Shown one piece after another: positions 36,324 to 45,605 of a stretch of DNA of 64,000 nucleotides (its first letter is position 1; every line of letters starts with the position of its first letter). The stretch covers positions 155,649-219,648 of the forward strand of contig NZ_VDHJ01000001.1 in assembly GCF_006334925.1 (NCBI RefSeq), read 5' to 3'. Below the pieces are notes generated by a model. The model was not told the DNA's origin. It saw only the letters and a list, made by a program, of their open reading frames with translations, and searched no databases. Made by a program: the position numbers and the translations under genes. The DNA is from Corynebacterium tapiri (GTDB lineage: Bacteria > Actinomycetota > Actinomycetes > Mycobacteriales > Mycobacteriaceae).

Positions 36324-36462
36324 ACCACGGGTGCTCCGGGCTAAACCGGAGCTGAGATGTCGCTCATCGGGAAACGCGCTTGCCTCAAGTGCTCGCGCTT
36401 GTTCCGTCAGCAGCGACAAACCGTCGAACCTGATCCGGTTAGCACCGGCGATAGGAAGGGTC
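36324..36462 (+). ncRNA. TPP (thiamine pyrophosphate) riboswitch
   Basis: The conserved THI-box elements occur in order. GGGTGCTCCGG and CCGGAGCTGAGA share the hairpin GCTCCGG/CCGGAGC directly before CTGAGA. An extended arm TGTCGCT/AGCGACA follows. Then comes the second core, GAACCTGATCCGGTTAGCACC, with GGCGATAGGAAGG. It ends 11 nt before the ykoE ATG, so TPP binding probably blocks translation initiation or causes early termination. Confidence 0.93.
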
Positions 36463-36472
36463 TGTTCTAGTC

Positions 36473-37063
36473 ATGAACTCAAAAAATCGTTCAGCGTGGC
36501 GCGTCATTGACATTGTCACTGCTTCTGTCCTGGGTGTTGCCTGCGGCCTGATCTTCTGGGTCTGGAACATCTTGGGGTATGCGGGATTCACAGCCCTGGA
36601 TACTCTTACGCCTGGCCTCGGCGGCCTGGTGGCCGGTGTGTGGCTGCTCGGCGGTGTACTCGGTGGCCTGGTCATCCGCAAGCCAGGTGCTGCCATCTTC
36701 GTCGAGGTTGTGGCCGCCATTGTCTCGGCGCTACTCGGAAACCAGTGGGGCATCACCACGATTTACTCCGGGCTCGCTCAGGGCCTGGGCGCGGAGCTCA
36801 TCTTCTTGCTCTTCGCCTATCGACGCTTTGGCCTACCCACTGCAGTTTTAGCCGGCATCGGCTCCGCAGTAGGTGCCTTCGTGCTCGAGCTGTTTATGTC
36901 CGGAAACCTGGCCAAGACGCTGCAGTTTAACCTCATCTACCTGGTCTGCCTGGTTATTTCCGGAGCTATCCTGGCCGGCATTCTTGGCTGGGTTCTGGTT
37001 CGTGCCCTCGCGCGCGCCGGGGTCTTGGACCGCTTCGCCGCCGGGCGTCAGCAGCGCGTCTAA
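36473..37063 (+). CDS. ykoE: ECF transporter substrate-binding subunit YkoE (thiamine/HMP)
   Basis: A 196-residue membrane protein with five or six helices. The N-terminal RVIDIVTASVLGVACGLIFWVWN and LLGNQWGITTIYSGLAQGLGAELIF match YkoE, the S component binding thiamine or its HMP precursor. It lies directly behind a TPP riboswitch and before the ATPase and T components. It is a group I ECF system with dedicated energising subunits. Confidence 0.92.
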   Translation: MNSKNRSAWRVIDIVTASVLGVACGLIFWVWNILGYAGFTALDTLTPGLGGLVAGVWLLGGVLGGLVIRKPGAAIFVEVVAAIVSALLGNQWGITTIYSGLAQGLGAELIFLLFAYRRFGLPTAVLAGIGSAVGAFVLELFMSGNLAKTLQFNLIYLVCLVISGAILAGILGWVLVRALARAGVLDRFAAGRQQRV

Positions 37064-38371
37064 ATGAATCCAGCTGTCTCCGTCGAGCGCCTGGGATACC
37101 GCCATGCCAGCAGGAAGGATCCCGCCCTCAGCGATGTCTCATTTGAGGTAGCCCCGGGGGAGATCGTCCTGCTCACCGGTGATACCGGCGCCGGAAAATC
37201 TACGCTCCTGCACGCGTTGGCTGGTGTGCTCGGAGATGCCGAGGATGGGGAGTTGCAGGGCAGTGTGCTTATCGACGGCACAGTTGGCCTGGTACTCCAA
37301 GACCCCGATTCGCAGGTGATCTCCTCGCGAGTTGGCGACGATGTCGCCTTTGGGGCAGAAAATCTGGGGGTAGACCCGGATGAGATTTGGCCACGGGTGC
37401 GGCGCAGCCTCGAAATCGTCGGTCTTGACCTGCCGCTTGATCATCCCACCCAGCATCTTTCTGGGGGCCAGAAGCAACGCCTGGCGCTGGCCGGGGTGCT
37501 CGCCATGGAGCCCTCGGTGATCCTGCTGGACGAACCGACCGCCAATCTCGACCCGCAGGGTAGGCAAGCGATTGTCGAGGCCGTTGGACGCGTTGTCCGA
37601 GAGACTGGTGCTGCCGTCGTGATTGCCGAGCACCGTGCTCATCACTGGCTAAGCCTCAACCCCACGCTGTATCACCTTGACCAGCACGGTATTCATCCGC
37701 TCGATCGCTTGCCGGATCCGCCGCAGGTTTCTCCCGCGCAGCCTTTAGCTGCCGGAAGCGAACCCGTGGTGTGGGCAGACACGGTGGTGCCAAAGTTTGG
37801 GCATGCGGCGTCATTCGAACTGCCCGCCGGTTCATCTACCACGCTGACGGGACCGAATGGCAGCGGAAAATCGACGCTGCTAGCCACCATCGGTGGTCTC
37901 ATTGCGCCTCGCAGCGGCACGATCGACTATTCCGAACAGCTGCGGCGCGGAATGAGCGGCCCGGCGCATCGCTGGCGCTCAAGCGCTCTGGCGCAGCGGA
38001 TTGGTCACGTGTTCCAGGACCCAGAGCACCAATTCGCTTATCGCACGGTGGCCGAGGAACTCGCCGGTCCTCATAACGCCCCAGAACGCGTGGAGGAGCT
38101 TTTGGTCCGCCTGCGTCTCGATCACCTGCGTGATGCCAACCCCTTCACTTTGTCGGGAGGCCAAAAGAGACGCCTCAGTGTGGCATCTGCCTTGGTGAGT
38201 GCTCCAGAGGTGGTGTTGCTCGACGAGCCGACCTTTGGGCAGGACGACTACAGCTTCCTCGAGCTGGTCAATCTCATCCGCGAACTCACAGACAAGGGCG
38301 TCACAGTCGTCTCCATTACCCACGACGAGCTCTACCGCCGCGCACTCGGACAGCAGGAGATCACCCTATGA
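37064..38371 (+). CDS. ykoD: ECF transporter double ATPase YkoD
   Basis: A 435-residue protein with two fused ABC ATPase domains. Walker A motifs are GDTGAGKSTLLHAL (about residue 38) and GPNGSGKSTLLATI (about 265). Signatures are LSGGQKQRLALAG and LSGGQKRRLSVAS, and Walker B motifs are VILLDEPTANLD and VVLLDEPTFGQD. It energises thiamine/HMP uptake by YkoE-YkoC. The ATG follows the ykoE TAA without a gap, and its own stop overlaps the ykoC ATG. Confidence 0.92.
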   Translation: MNPAVSVERLGYRHASRKDPALSDVSFEVAPGEIVLLTGDTGAGKSTLLHALAGVLGDAEDGELQGSVLIDGTVGLVLQDPDSQVISSRVGDDVAFGAENLGVDPDEIWPRVRRSLEIVGLDLPLDHPTQHLSGGQKQRLALAGVLAMEPSVILLDEPTANLDPQGRQAIVEAVGRVVRETGAAVVIAEHRAHHWLSLNPTLYHLDQHGIHPLDRLPDPPQVSPAQPLAAGSEPVVWADTVVPKFGHAASFELPAGSSTTLTGPNGSGKSTLLATIGGLIAPRSGTIDYSEQLRRGMSGPAHRWRSSALAQRIGHVFQDPEHQFAYRTVAEELAGPHNAPERVEELLVRLRLDHLRDANPFTLSGGQKRRLSVASALVSAPEVVLLDEPTFGQDDYSFLELVNLIRELTDKGVTVVSITHDELYRRALGQQEITL

Positions 38372-39126
38372 ACCTGCTCGCTACCGTCAATCCTGTAACG
38401 CGGATCTTGGCGCTCATGGTATTGACCACGCCCTTGCTCGTCAGCGTGGATGTGGTTTCTGCTGTAATCGTGTTGGCCTTCACCGTGCTCATGGCCCCTT
38501 TGTGTGGAGTGGGGTGGTGGCGATTGGCTAAGCGCTCGGTACCCATCCTCATCGCGGCTCCGCTGGCTGCGATTTCCATGGCGCTCTTTGGGGCGCCTGA
38601 AGGCCGCAGCTACCTGGAGTTCGGGGTCTTTCACGTCACCGACAACTCGCTGTCCTTGGCCCTGGCAATTCTGGTGCGCGTGATCGCCATTGGCTTGCCA
38701 GTCATGGTCTTAAGCGCCAATGTCGACCCCACCGACGTCGGTGACGGTTTGGCGCAGGTTCTGCGGTTGCCCCAACGATTCGTCGTCGCCAGCGTAGCGG
38801 CATTCCGGCTTGTTGGCTTATTGCGTGACGACCTCAACTCGCTAGCCCAAGCCCGGCGCGCGCGAGGTCTCAGCGATCATCGCGGTCCGCGGTACTACTT
38901 CTCCCTGGCCTTCGGAGTGCTGGTTGGAGCGCTTCGCCGCGCCGGCAAACTCTCAACTGCCATGGAAGCTCGCGGTTTCGGAGGGCCGCGCAGGCGTACG
39001 TGGGCACGAAAATCACAGCTATTCACCCGCGACTACGTGGTGATCGCGGTGTGTGCGGCAGTCGGCATCGGCGCCGTGGTGGTGGCTGCCCTTCTGGGGT
39101 ACGTGCGCTTCTTTGGGGTGGTGTGA
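38368..39126 (+). CDS. ykoC: ECF transporter transmembrane (T) component YkoC
   Basis: A 252-residue membrane protein of the EcfT/CbiQ family with five or six helices. The two coupling-helix motifs for ATPase contact are visible in LAQARRARGL and TAMEARGFGG. It completes the thiamine/HMP importer and overlaps both neighbours by the ATGA pattern. Confidence 0.9.
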   Translation: MNLLATVNPVTRILALMVLTTPLLVSVDVVSAVIVLAFTVLMAPLCGVGWWRLAKRSVPILIAAPLAAISMALFGAPEGRSYLEFGVFHVTDNSLSLALAILVRVIAIGLPVMVLSANVDPTDVGDGLAQVLRLPQRFVVASVAAFRLVGLLRDDLNSLAQARRARGLSDHRGPRYYFSLAFGVLVGALRRAGKLSTAMEARGFGGPRRRTWARKSQLFTRDYVVIAVCAAVGIGAVVVAALLGYVRFFGVV

Positions 39127-39611
39127 TGCGCACGATCACGCTTATCGACGGACGCTCCGGCGCAGGTAAAACGACCTTTGCCAATAAGTTAGGCAGAGCC
39201 AAGGGAATCGAAATGCTCCACCTCGACTCTTGGTATCCGGGGTGGGGTGGGCTGGCAGCCGGGTCGCACATGGTGGCACGGGATGTTTTGCACCCCACGC
39301 GCCCGGGATACACCGAATGGGATTGGCACAATGATCGTCCCGGGCGCTGGGTGCCGCTGGACCCTCAGGCGGACTACATCATTGAGGGAGTCGGTGCAGT
39401 CAGTCGCGCCAATATCGCAGCGGCGCATGCGGTGGCGGACCGAGTGCTCACGTACCGCTTGGAAGCGGATGCCGACTTACGCAGAACTCGCGCGTTGGAA
39501 AGGGACCCATTCTTTGCAGAATTCTGGGAACAGTGGGCCTCCCAAGAGGATGAATTTTATGCGACAGAGGGAAACCTGCCTGTCGATAGGTTGGTAAGAG
39601 TTACCCCTTGA
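39126..39611 (+). CDS. Small P-loop kinase (uridine kinase-like)
   Basis: A 161-residue protein with the Walker A motif DGRSGAGKTTFANKL near the N-terminus. It also has LHLDSWYPGWGG (the lid/substrate Asp as in uridine kinases), YIIEGVGAVS and an Arg-rich RRTRALERD. It is probably a nucleoside- or vitamin-type kinase. It is translationally coupled to ykoC and under the same TPP riboswitch, so a role in thiamine or HMP phosphorylation after uptake is a reasonable but unproven guess. Confidence 0.75.
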   Translation: MRTITLIDGRSGAGKTTFANKLGRAKGIEMLHLDSWYPGWGGLAAGSHMVARDVLHPTRPGYTEWDWHNDRPGRWVPLDPQADYIIEGVGAVSRANIAAAHAVADRVLTYRLEADADLRRTRALERDPFFAEFWEQWASQEDEFYATEGNLPVDRLVRVTP

Positions 39612-39804
39612 TATACCCCCGAAAGGCTTTGGCCGTGCATGGCTAGGGTTTTAAAAGACCAGCTAGAAGTCTTAATTCGGGAGATTGGACTAAGGCTTCG
39701 GTGAACCAATCCTTCCAACTTTCTTTACGTAGTCTGGGTCACACCTTATAGTTATGTGAAATTTCGTGCTCCAGATCACGGAACGGAAAGGACGTTTACC
39801 CACT

Positions 39805-41376
39805 ATGAAGTACACCAAGGCTGTGGCGCTCGCTGCTTCAGGCACTCTCGCGCTTGGTCTCGTCGCCTGCTCGGATTCGGGCTCTGCTAGCGGTAATTAC
39901 ATCGCCGCTTGGGGCAGTGAGCCTCAAAACCCGCTTGTTCCTGCTAACACCAACGAGACGGGCGGCGGGCGAATTGTCGATCTGATCTACTCCGGCCTGG
40001 TTTACTACGACGCAGATGGTGAAGCGCACAATGAGGTCGCGGAGTCCATTGAGTCGCAAGACTCCAAGACGTTCACCGTGAAGCTTAAGGAGGGTCAGAC
40101 CTTCTCCGACGGTTCGCCGGTGACGTCGGCAAACTTCGTGGATGCGTGGAACAACGCAGTCAAGGAGTCCATGCTCAGCTCGTACTTCTTTGAATCCATC
40201 AAGGGATACAAGGAAGGCGCAGAATCGATGGAAGGCCTCAAGGTCATCGATGATCGCACGTTCACAATTGAGCTGAATCAGCCTGAGGCTGATTTCCCGG
40301 ATCGCCTGGGATACTCCGCGTTCTACCCCATGCACGAGTCCGCCTACCAGGATCTCGCAGCTTATGGCGAGAATCCCATCGGAAATGGCCCGTACAAGCT
40401 TGAAGAGTGGAACCACAATTCCAATGCTCTGGTCGTTCCGAACGACCAGTACAAGGGTGATCGCGCACCGCAGAACGAGGGTGTCGACTTCGTATTCACC
40501 CCAGAAACAGATGCCGCGTACGCAGATCTGCTTTCTGGCAACCTCGACGTTTTGGACTCCATCCCAGATTCTGCTTTCAGCACATACGAGCAGGAGCTGG
40601 CAGGTCGCTCGGTTAACCAACCGGCTGCCGTCTTCCAGTCCTTCACGATTCCGCAGAATGCCAAGCACTTCAGCGGAGAAGAGGGCAACCTGCGTCGTCA
40701 AGCCCTCTCCATGGCCGTTAACCGCGACGAGATCACGCAGCAGATCTTCGACGGAACCCGCACTCCCGCAACCGATTTCACCTCGCCGGTCATTCCGGGA
40801 CATTCTGACTCCCTCAATGGAGCAGAGGTGCTCAAGTACAACCCGGAGAAGGCCAAGGAGCTGTGGGCCAAGGCGGATGAGATTTCCCCGTGGTCTGGAG
40901 AGTTCTCCATTGCCTACAACTCCGATGGTGGCCACCAGGCGTGGGTTGATGCGACGACCAACTCCATCCGCAACACCCTGGGGATTGAGGCAGTGGGTAA
41001 TCCGTACCCCGACTTCAAGTCCCTGCGTGACGATGTGAAGAATCGTGCTGTCCCCAGCGGTTTCCGTACCGGCTGGCAGGCTGACTACCCCTCGCTGGGT
41101 AACTTCCTTGGCCCGCTGTACGTCACGGGCGCAGGATCCAACGATGGTGACTACTCCAACCCGCAGTTCGATCAGTTGATGCGTGACGCGCTGGGTGCTG
41201 AGAGCCCGGAGGCGGCTAAGCCGATCTATAACCAGGCACAAGAAATCCTGATGAAGGACCTTCCGGCCATTCCGCTGTGGTACTCGAACGTAACCGCTGG
41301 CTACAGCGATCAGGTGGACAATGTGACCTTCTCCTGGAAGTCCACCCCGGTGTACTACGAGATCACCAAGAAGTAA
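39805..41376 (+). CDS. Peptide ABC transporter substrate-binding lipoprotein
   Basis: A 523-residue SBP of the OppA/DppA family (cluster C). The signal peptide ends with the lipobox LVAC, lipidated Cys22. Family motifs include LKEGQTFSDGSPVTSANFVDAW and NPIGNGPYKLEEW. It captures oligopeptides outside the cell and passes them to the permeases encoded next. The frame is open 13 codons further upstream, but the ATG at 39805 has the proper lipoprotein signal start. Confidence 0.92.
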   Translation: MKYTKAVALAASGTLALGLVACSDSGSASGNYIAAWGSEPQNPLVPANTNETGGGRIVDLIYSGLVYYDADGEAHNEVAESIESQDSKTFTVKLKEGQTFSDGSPVTSANFVDAWNNAVKESMLSSYFFESIKGYKEGAESMEGLKVIDDRTFTIELNQPEADFPDRLGYSAFYPMHESAYQDLAAYGENPIGNGPYKLEEWNHNSNALVVPNDQYKGDRAPQNEGVDFVFTPETDAAYADLLSGNLDVLDSIPDSAFSTYEQELAGRSVNQPAAVFQSFTIPQNAKHFSGEEGNLRRQALSMAVNRDEITQQIFDGTRTPATDFTSPVIPGHSDSLNGAEVLKYNPEKAKELWAKADEISPWSGEFSIAYNSDGGHQAWVDATTNSIRNTLGIEAVGNPYPDFKSLRDDVKNRAVPSGFRTGWQADYPSLGNFLGPLYVTGAGSNDGDYSNPQFDQLMRDALGAESPEAAKPIYNQAQEILMKDLPAIPLWYSNVTAGYSDQVDNVTFSWKSTPVYYEITKK

Positions 41377-41505
41377 TCAACGCGGGTGATTCGCTGAACG
41401 CGACGCTCCTACTCGTTGCTTGAATGCTGACGAGTGAGAGGGTCGCTTCGGTGCGTTCATGCCAGACAACGATCCATTGTGTTTTAGGAAAGTGGGAGTT
41501 TCCCC

Positions 41506-42432
41506 ATGTTGCGATATATAGGGCGGCGCATCCTGCAGATGATTCCCGTGTTTCTCGGGGCCACTCTGTTGCTGTACGCGCTTGTCTTTTTGATGCCCGG
41601 AGACCCGGTTGAAGCCCTCGGCGGTGACCGCGGACTTACTGATGCCGCCCGTGAACGCATCACGGCGGAGTACAACTTGGACAAGCCCTTCCTGGTTCAG
41701 TACCTGCTCTACCTCAAGGGAATCCTCACCCTGGACTTTGGCACCACCTTCTCGGGCCAGCCGGTAAGCCAGGTCATGGCCAACGCCTTTCCGGTCACCA
41801 TCAAACTGGCCATCATGGCGCTAATTTTCGAGGCAGTGTTCGGAGTCATCTTCGGCGTGATCGCCGGAATCCGCCGCGGAGGAATCTTTGACTCCACTGT
41901 TCTGGTTGTGTCCCTCATTGTCATTGCAGTTCCCTCCTTCGTCATCGGGTTCGTCCTTCAGTTCACCGTGGGCGTCAAGTGGGGGCTGCTTCCTCCGACG
42001 GTGGGCCGCAATGAATCCTTTGTGGCTCTCCTCATGCCAGCGATTGTTTTGGGTGCGCTGTCTTTCGCATACGTGTTGCGCCTTACGCGTCAGTCGGTCA
42101 GCGAGAATCTGCGGGCAGACTACGTGCGCACTGCTCGTGCCAAGGGTTTGTCCGGTTCTGCAGTGATGAGCCGCCACGTTCTGCGAAACTCACTCATCCC
42201 TGTGGTTACTTTTCTGGGCGCGGATCTTGGCGCGTTGATGGGGGGTGCGATCGTCACCGAGGGCATTTTTGGCATTAACGGTGTCGGAGGCTCGATTTAT
42301 CAGGCAATCATCAAGGGCGAGCCGACCACGGTCGTGTCCTTCACCACAGTGCTGGTTGTGGTCTACATCGTTGCCAATCTCATTGTTGATCTGATCTACG
42401 CCGTGCTCGATCCGAGGATTCGCTATGCATAA
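41506..42432 (+). CDS. Peptide ABC transporter permease (DppB/OppB type)
   Basis: A 308-residue membrane protein with six helices. The start MLRYIGRRILQMIPVFLGATLL is typical of OppB/DppB. The EAA-loop region DYVRTARAKGLS contacts the ATPase. GGGAG precedes the ATG. It overlaps the next permease gene by 8 bp. Confidence 0.93.
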   Translation: MLRYIGRRILQMIPVFLGATLLLYALVFLMPGDPVEALGGDRGLTDAARERITAEYNLDKPFLVQYLLYLKGILTLDFGTTFSGQPVSQVMANAFPVTIKLAIMALIFEAVFGVIFGVIAGIRRGGIFDSTVLVVSLIVIAVPSFVIGFVLQFTVGVKWGLLPPTVGRNESFVALLMPAIVLGALSFAYVLRLTRQSVSENLRADYVRTARAKGLSGSAVMSRHVLRNSLIPVVTFLGADLGALMGGAIVTEGIFGINGVGGSIYQAIIKGEPTTVVSFTTVLVVVYIVANLIVDLIYAVLDPRIRYA

Positions 42433-43387
42433 ACCTGGTTCAATTGAAAAACCCCGCCCGGGGCAGGACTACTTTGTGGCTGACACCGATGAGACTGGGC
42501 TGGGCGCGGTTGACGCTGTAGCTGATGAGTCTGCTCCGCGATCTCAATGGGGAGAAGCCTGGGTATACCTGCGCCGACGCCCCATGTTTTGGCTCGCCTC
42601 TGTGCTCATTGCGCTAGCACTTCTCGTGGCGGCCTTCCCCTTCCTGTTCACTTCGGTCGATCCGCGCGAATGCGTTTTGAGCAATTCCTTAGGTATGCCA
42701 GAGTCCGGGCACCCGTTCGGATTTGATCGCCAAGGATGCGACATCTATGCGCGCACGATTTATGGTGCCCGCGCCTCGGTTGCCGTTGGTGTTTTGACCA
42801 CGTTGGCCGTTGTGCTCATCGGATCTATCTTCGGAGCGATTGCTGGATTCTTCGGCGGGATTGTGGACGCCATCTTGTCTCGCATCACTGATATTTTCTT
42901 CGCTATCCCGTTGGTGCTGGCTGCCATCGTCGTGATGCAGATGTTTAAGGAATATCGCACCATCTACACCGTCGTCTTGGTGCTCGCCTTGTTCGGTTGG
43001 ACCCAGATTGCTCGCATCACTCGTGGTGCGGTCATGAGCGTGAAGAACGAAGAGTTCGTCACCGCTGCCAGGGCGGTTGGCGCATCTAAGCTGCGGATTC
43101 TCACAAGCCACATCTTGCCCAACGCTGCAGCACCGATCATCGTCTACGCCACTGTGGCTCTGGGTTCTTTCATTGTCGCTGAGGCGACGCTGTCCTTCCT
43201 GGGCATCGGATTGCCTCCCACAGTTGTTTCGTGGGGGCACGACATCTCTGCCGCTCAGGCTAGCCTGCGTACCCGTCCGATGGTCTTGTTCTACCCCGCG
43301 ATCGCCCTGGCACTGACAGTGCTCAGCTTCATCCTTATGGGTGATGTGGTCCGCGACGCTCTCGATCCGAAGGCGAGGAAGCGATGA
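42425..43387 (+). CDS. Peptide ABC transporter permease (DppC/OppC type)
   Basis: A 320-residue permease with a hydrophilic N-terminus of about 50 residues, then six helices. DPRECVLSNSLGMPESGHPFG and FGFDRQGCDIYARTIYGAR are characteristic of OppC-type subunits. The EAA loop is EEFVTAARAVGASKL. It overlaps both neighbours (8 bp with the previous gene, ATGA with the ATPase). Confidence 0.93.
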   Translation: MHKPGSIEKPRPGQDYFVADTDETGLGAVDAVADESAPRSQWGEAWVYLRRRPMFWLASVLIALALLVAAFPFLFTSVDPRECVLSNSLGMPESGHPFGFDRQGCDIYARTIYGARASVAVGVLTTLAVVLIGSIFGAIAGFFGGIVDAILSRITDIFFAIPLVLAAIVVMQMFKEYRTIYTVVLVLALFGWTQIARITRGAVMSVKNEEFVTAARAVGASKLRILTSHILPNAAAPIIVYATVALGSFIVAEATLSFLGIGLPPTVVSWGHDISAAQASLRTRPMVLFYPAIALALTVLSFILMGDVVRDALDPKARKR

Positions 43388-45027
43388 ATCAGCCGCTACT
43401 TGAACTCAAAGACGTCAACATTTCGTTCAGCTCCACAACCGGAGTAGTGGAGGCAGCCCGAGGGGTGAACCTTACAGTTTACCCAGGCCAGTCGGTAGCC
43501 ATTGTGGGTGAGTCTGGATCGGGTAAGTCCACCACGGCTATGTCTGTATTGGGGCTCTTGCCCGGCACCGGCAAGGTGACCTCTGGAACGATTCGCTTTG
43601 ACGGGCGCGATATCACCTCGCTGAACGAAAAGCAGTGGCAGGAACTGCGCGGAGCACAGATCGGACTGGTTCCCCAGGACCCGATGAGCAACCTCAACCC
43701 GGTGTGGCGGATCGGCACACAGGTGGAGGAGTCGCTCAAGGCCAACAACGTGGTGGACGGTTCGGATCGCCACCATCGCGTGGTCCAGCTCTTGGAGGAA
43801 GCTGGGTTGGATGACGCTGAACGACGCTCTAAGCAGTACCCACATGAGTACTCCGGAGGAATGCGTCAGCGCGCCCTCATCGCTATCGGATTATCCGCGC
43901 GGCCCAAGTTGCTGATCGCGGATGAGCCTACGAGTGCACTTGATGTGACGGTGCAAAAGCGCATCCTGGATCACTTGGATTCTCTAACTGCGGATCTTGG
44001 AACGGCAGTCCTCTTCATTACACATGACCTTGGGCTGGCCGCCGAGCGTGCGCAACACCTGGTGGTCATGCACCGTGGCCGAGTAGTGGAATCCGGTCCA
44101 AGTGCCCAGGTACTGCGTAACCCTCAGCACCCGTACACCAAACGCCTGGTTAACGCTGCTCCCTCGCTGGCTTCGGCGCGGATTCACTCCGCTCAGGAGG
44201 CTGGACGCCCCGTCGATGCGTCTTCAGAGGACACTCCGGTGATCCGGGTGAAGAACCTGGTAAAGGAGTTCGACGTCCGGGGTCAGCGAGGCGATAAGAA
44301 GTTGCTCAAAGCCGTCAATGACGTCTCGTTCAATGTCCTACGAGGGACGACCACTGCTCTGGTGGGGGAATCCGGCTCGGGCAAGTCAACCGTGGCGAAC
44401 ATGGTGCTCAAACTTCTGGATCCGACGAGCGGAACCGTTGAGGTCAATGGTCGTGACATTTCCAGACTCGGAGCGAAAGAGCTTTTCGACCTGCGGCGCA
44501 CTATGCAAGTGGTCTTCCAGAACCCGTACGGATCCTTGGACCCGATGTACTCGATTTTCCGCTGTATTGAAGAGCCGCTGAAATTGCACAAGGTTGGTTC
44601 TAAGAAGCAGCGCGAGCAGCGGGTGGCAGAGCTCCTGGATATGGTGGCGATGCCGCGATCGGCCATGCGACGGTATCCCAATGAGCTTTCAGGAGGCCAG
44701 CGTCAACGCATCGCCATCGCACGCGCCATGGCGCTGGATCCTGAAATTCTGGTGCTTGACGAGGCAGTATCGGCCCTCGACGTACTTGTCCAGGATCAGA
44801 TTCTCACCTTGCTGACTGACCTGCAGAAGCAGTTGGGGCTGACCTACCTGTTCATCACCCACGACTTGGCGGTCGTTCGCCAAACTGCAGACAACGTTGT
44901 GGTGATGCGCAAGGGCGAGGTAGTTGAGCACGGGAGCGCAGATGAGATCTTCTCCGGCGCTCGCGATGAATACACCCGCAACCTCATTGACTCGGTTCCG
45001 GGCCTGGGGCTTCAGTTGGGTAGCTAG
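43384..45027 (+). CDS. Peptide ABC transporter double ATPase (DppD-DppF fusion)
   Basis: A 547-residue fusion of the two ATPases usually made separately as OppD and OppF. Walker A motifs are GESGSGKSTTAMSV (about residue 39) and GESGSGKSTVANMV (about 328). Signature motifs are YSGGMRQRALIAI and LSGGQRQRIAIAR. The oligopeptide-type C-terminal extension NPQHPYTKRLVNAAP follows the first domain. It completes a four-gene peptide importer. Confidence 0.93.
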   Translation: MNQPLLELKDVNISFSSTTGVVEAARGVNLTVYPGQSVAIVGESGSGKSTTAMSVLGLLPGTGKVTSGTIRFDGRDITSLNEKQWQELRGAQIGLVPQDPMSNLNPVWRIGTQVEESLKANNVVDGSDRHHRVVQLLEEAGLDDAERRSKQYPHEYSGGMRQRALIAIGLSARPKLLIADEPTSALDVTVQKRILDHLDSLTADLGTAVLFITHDLGLAAERAQHLVVMHRGRVVESGPSAQVLRNPQHPYTKRLVNAAPSLASARIHSAQEAGRPVDASSEDTPVIRVKNLVKEFDVRGQRGDKKLLKAVNDVSFNVLRGTTTALVGESGSGKSTVANMVLKLLDPTSGTVEVNGRDISRLGAKELFDLRRTMQVVFQNPYGSLDPMYSIFRCIEEPLKLHKVGSKKQREQRVAELLDMVAMPRSAMRRYPNELSGGQRQRIAIARAMALDPEILVLDEAVSALDVLVQDQILTLLTDLQKQLGLTYLFITHDLAVVRQTADNVVVMRKGEVVEHGSADEIFSGARDEYTRNLIDSVPGLGLQLGS

Positions 45028-45037
45028 TTCTGCCCCC

Positions 45038-45072
45038 GCTGAAGGCAGGGCGCTCACCCGCCCACCTTCAGC
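45038..45072. terminator. Bidirectional hairpin between convergent genes
   Basis: GCTGAAGG (45038-45045) pairs with CCTTCAGC (45065-45072) over 8 bp, with internal complementarity in the loop. It lies just after the ATPase stop and reaches the stop of the DUF402 gene. Confidence 0.65.
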
Positions 45073-45602
45073 TAGCTCACAGGTGTGAGCTCCACCTTGT
45101 CCGCCCAGGTCAGATTGATGCCCTGGGAGGCTAGCCAGGCCATCGGTTCGTCTTGGAAGCGGGTTATGCCTTCCACAGCCTTGAGCGTGATGTTAATGGC
45201 ACGCTCAGTTTCCTCGGGTGTGATGAGGCCGGCAGAACAGGCGGCCGACAGCTCGTCCACGTCAAGCACCTCGATGGGGTGGCCGCTCAGGGAGACCAGG
45301 TCTACGTAAAGATCGCGGGTGGTCCAGACCGAGCCCTGCCGGGTGATGTCTGCGACGTCTATGTAGAAGTCCTGCTCCTCTTCCACACCCTCGCGGAAGT
45401 GGAAGATGTTGGCGCGCAGGCCAAGGCTCGGAAGGAGCCAAGACTCGAGGTAGCCAAACCTCGGATGGTTAGCGCCACGGGCCATGTATAGGCCAAAGTC
45501 TGTTTCCTGGAAGGTATCTACTGCCCGGTCGAACCCTTTGGGGTCAACGTTGATGTGCCGGGAAACGTCAAAAGTTTCCACCTTCACAGGGTGCAGATCC
45601 AT
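45072..45602 (-). CDS. DUF402 domain protein
   Basis: A 176-residue soluble protein of the DUF402/FomD-like fold. The core FREGVEEEQDFYIDVADITRQ followed by WTTRDLYVDLVSLSG and a VLDVDEL strand matches the nucleotide-hydrolase-like DUF402 proteins; the acidic DLYVDLV positions would bind metal. The likely activity is on nucleoside diphosphates or similar, unproven. It begins 3 bp after the stop of the secreted protein gene and is probably in its operon. Confidence 0.83.
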   Translation of the reverse strand: MDLHPVKVETFDVSRHINVDPKGFDRAVDTFQETDFGLYMARGANHPRFGYLESWLLPSLGLRANIFHFREGVEEEQDFYIDVADITRQGSVWTTRDLYVDLVSLSGHPIEVLDVDELSAACSAGLITPEETERAINITLKAVEGITRFQDEPMAWLASQGINLTWADKVELTPVS

Positions 45603-45605
45603 GGG

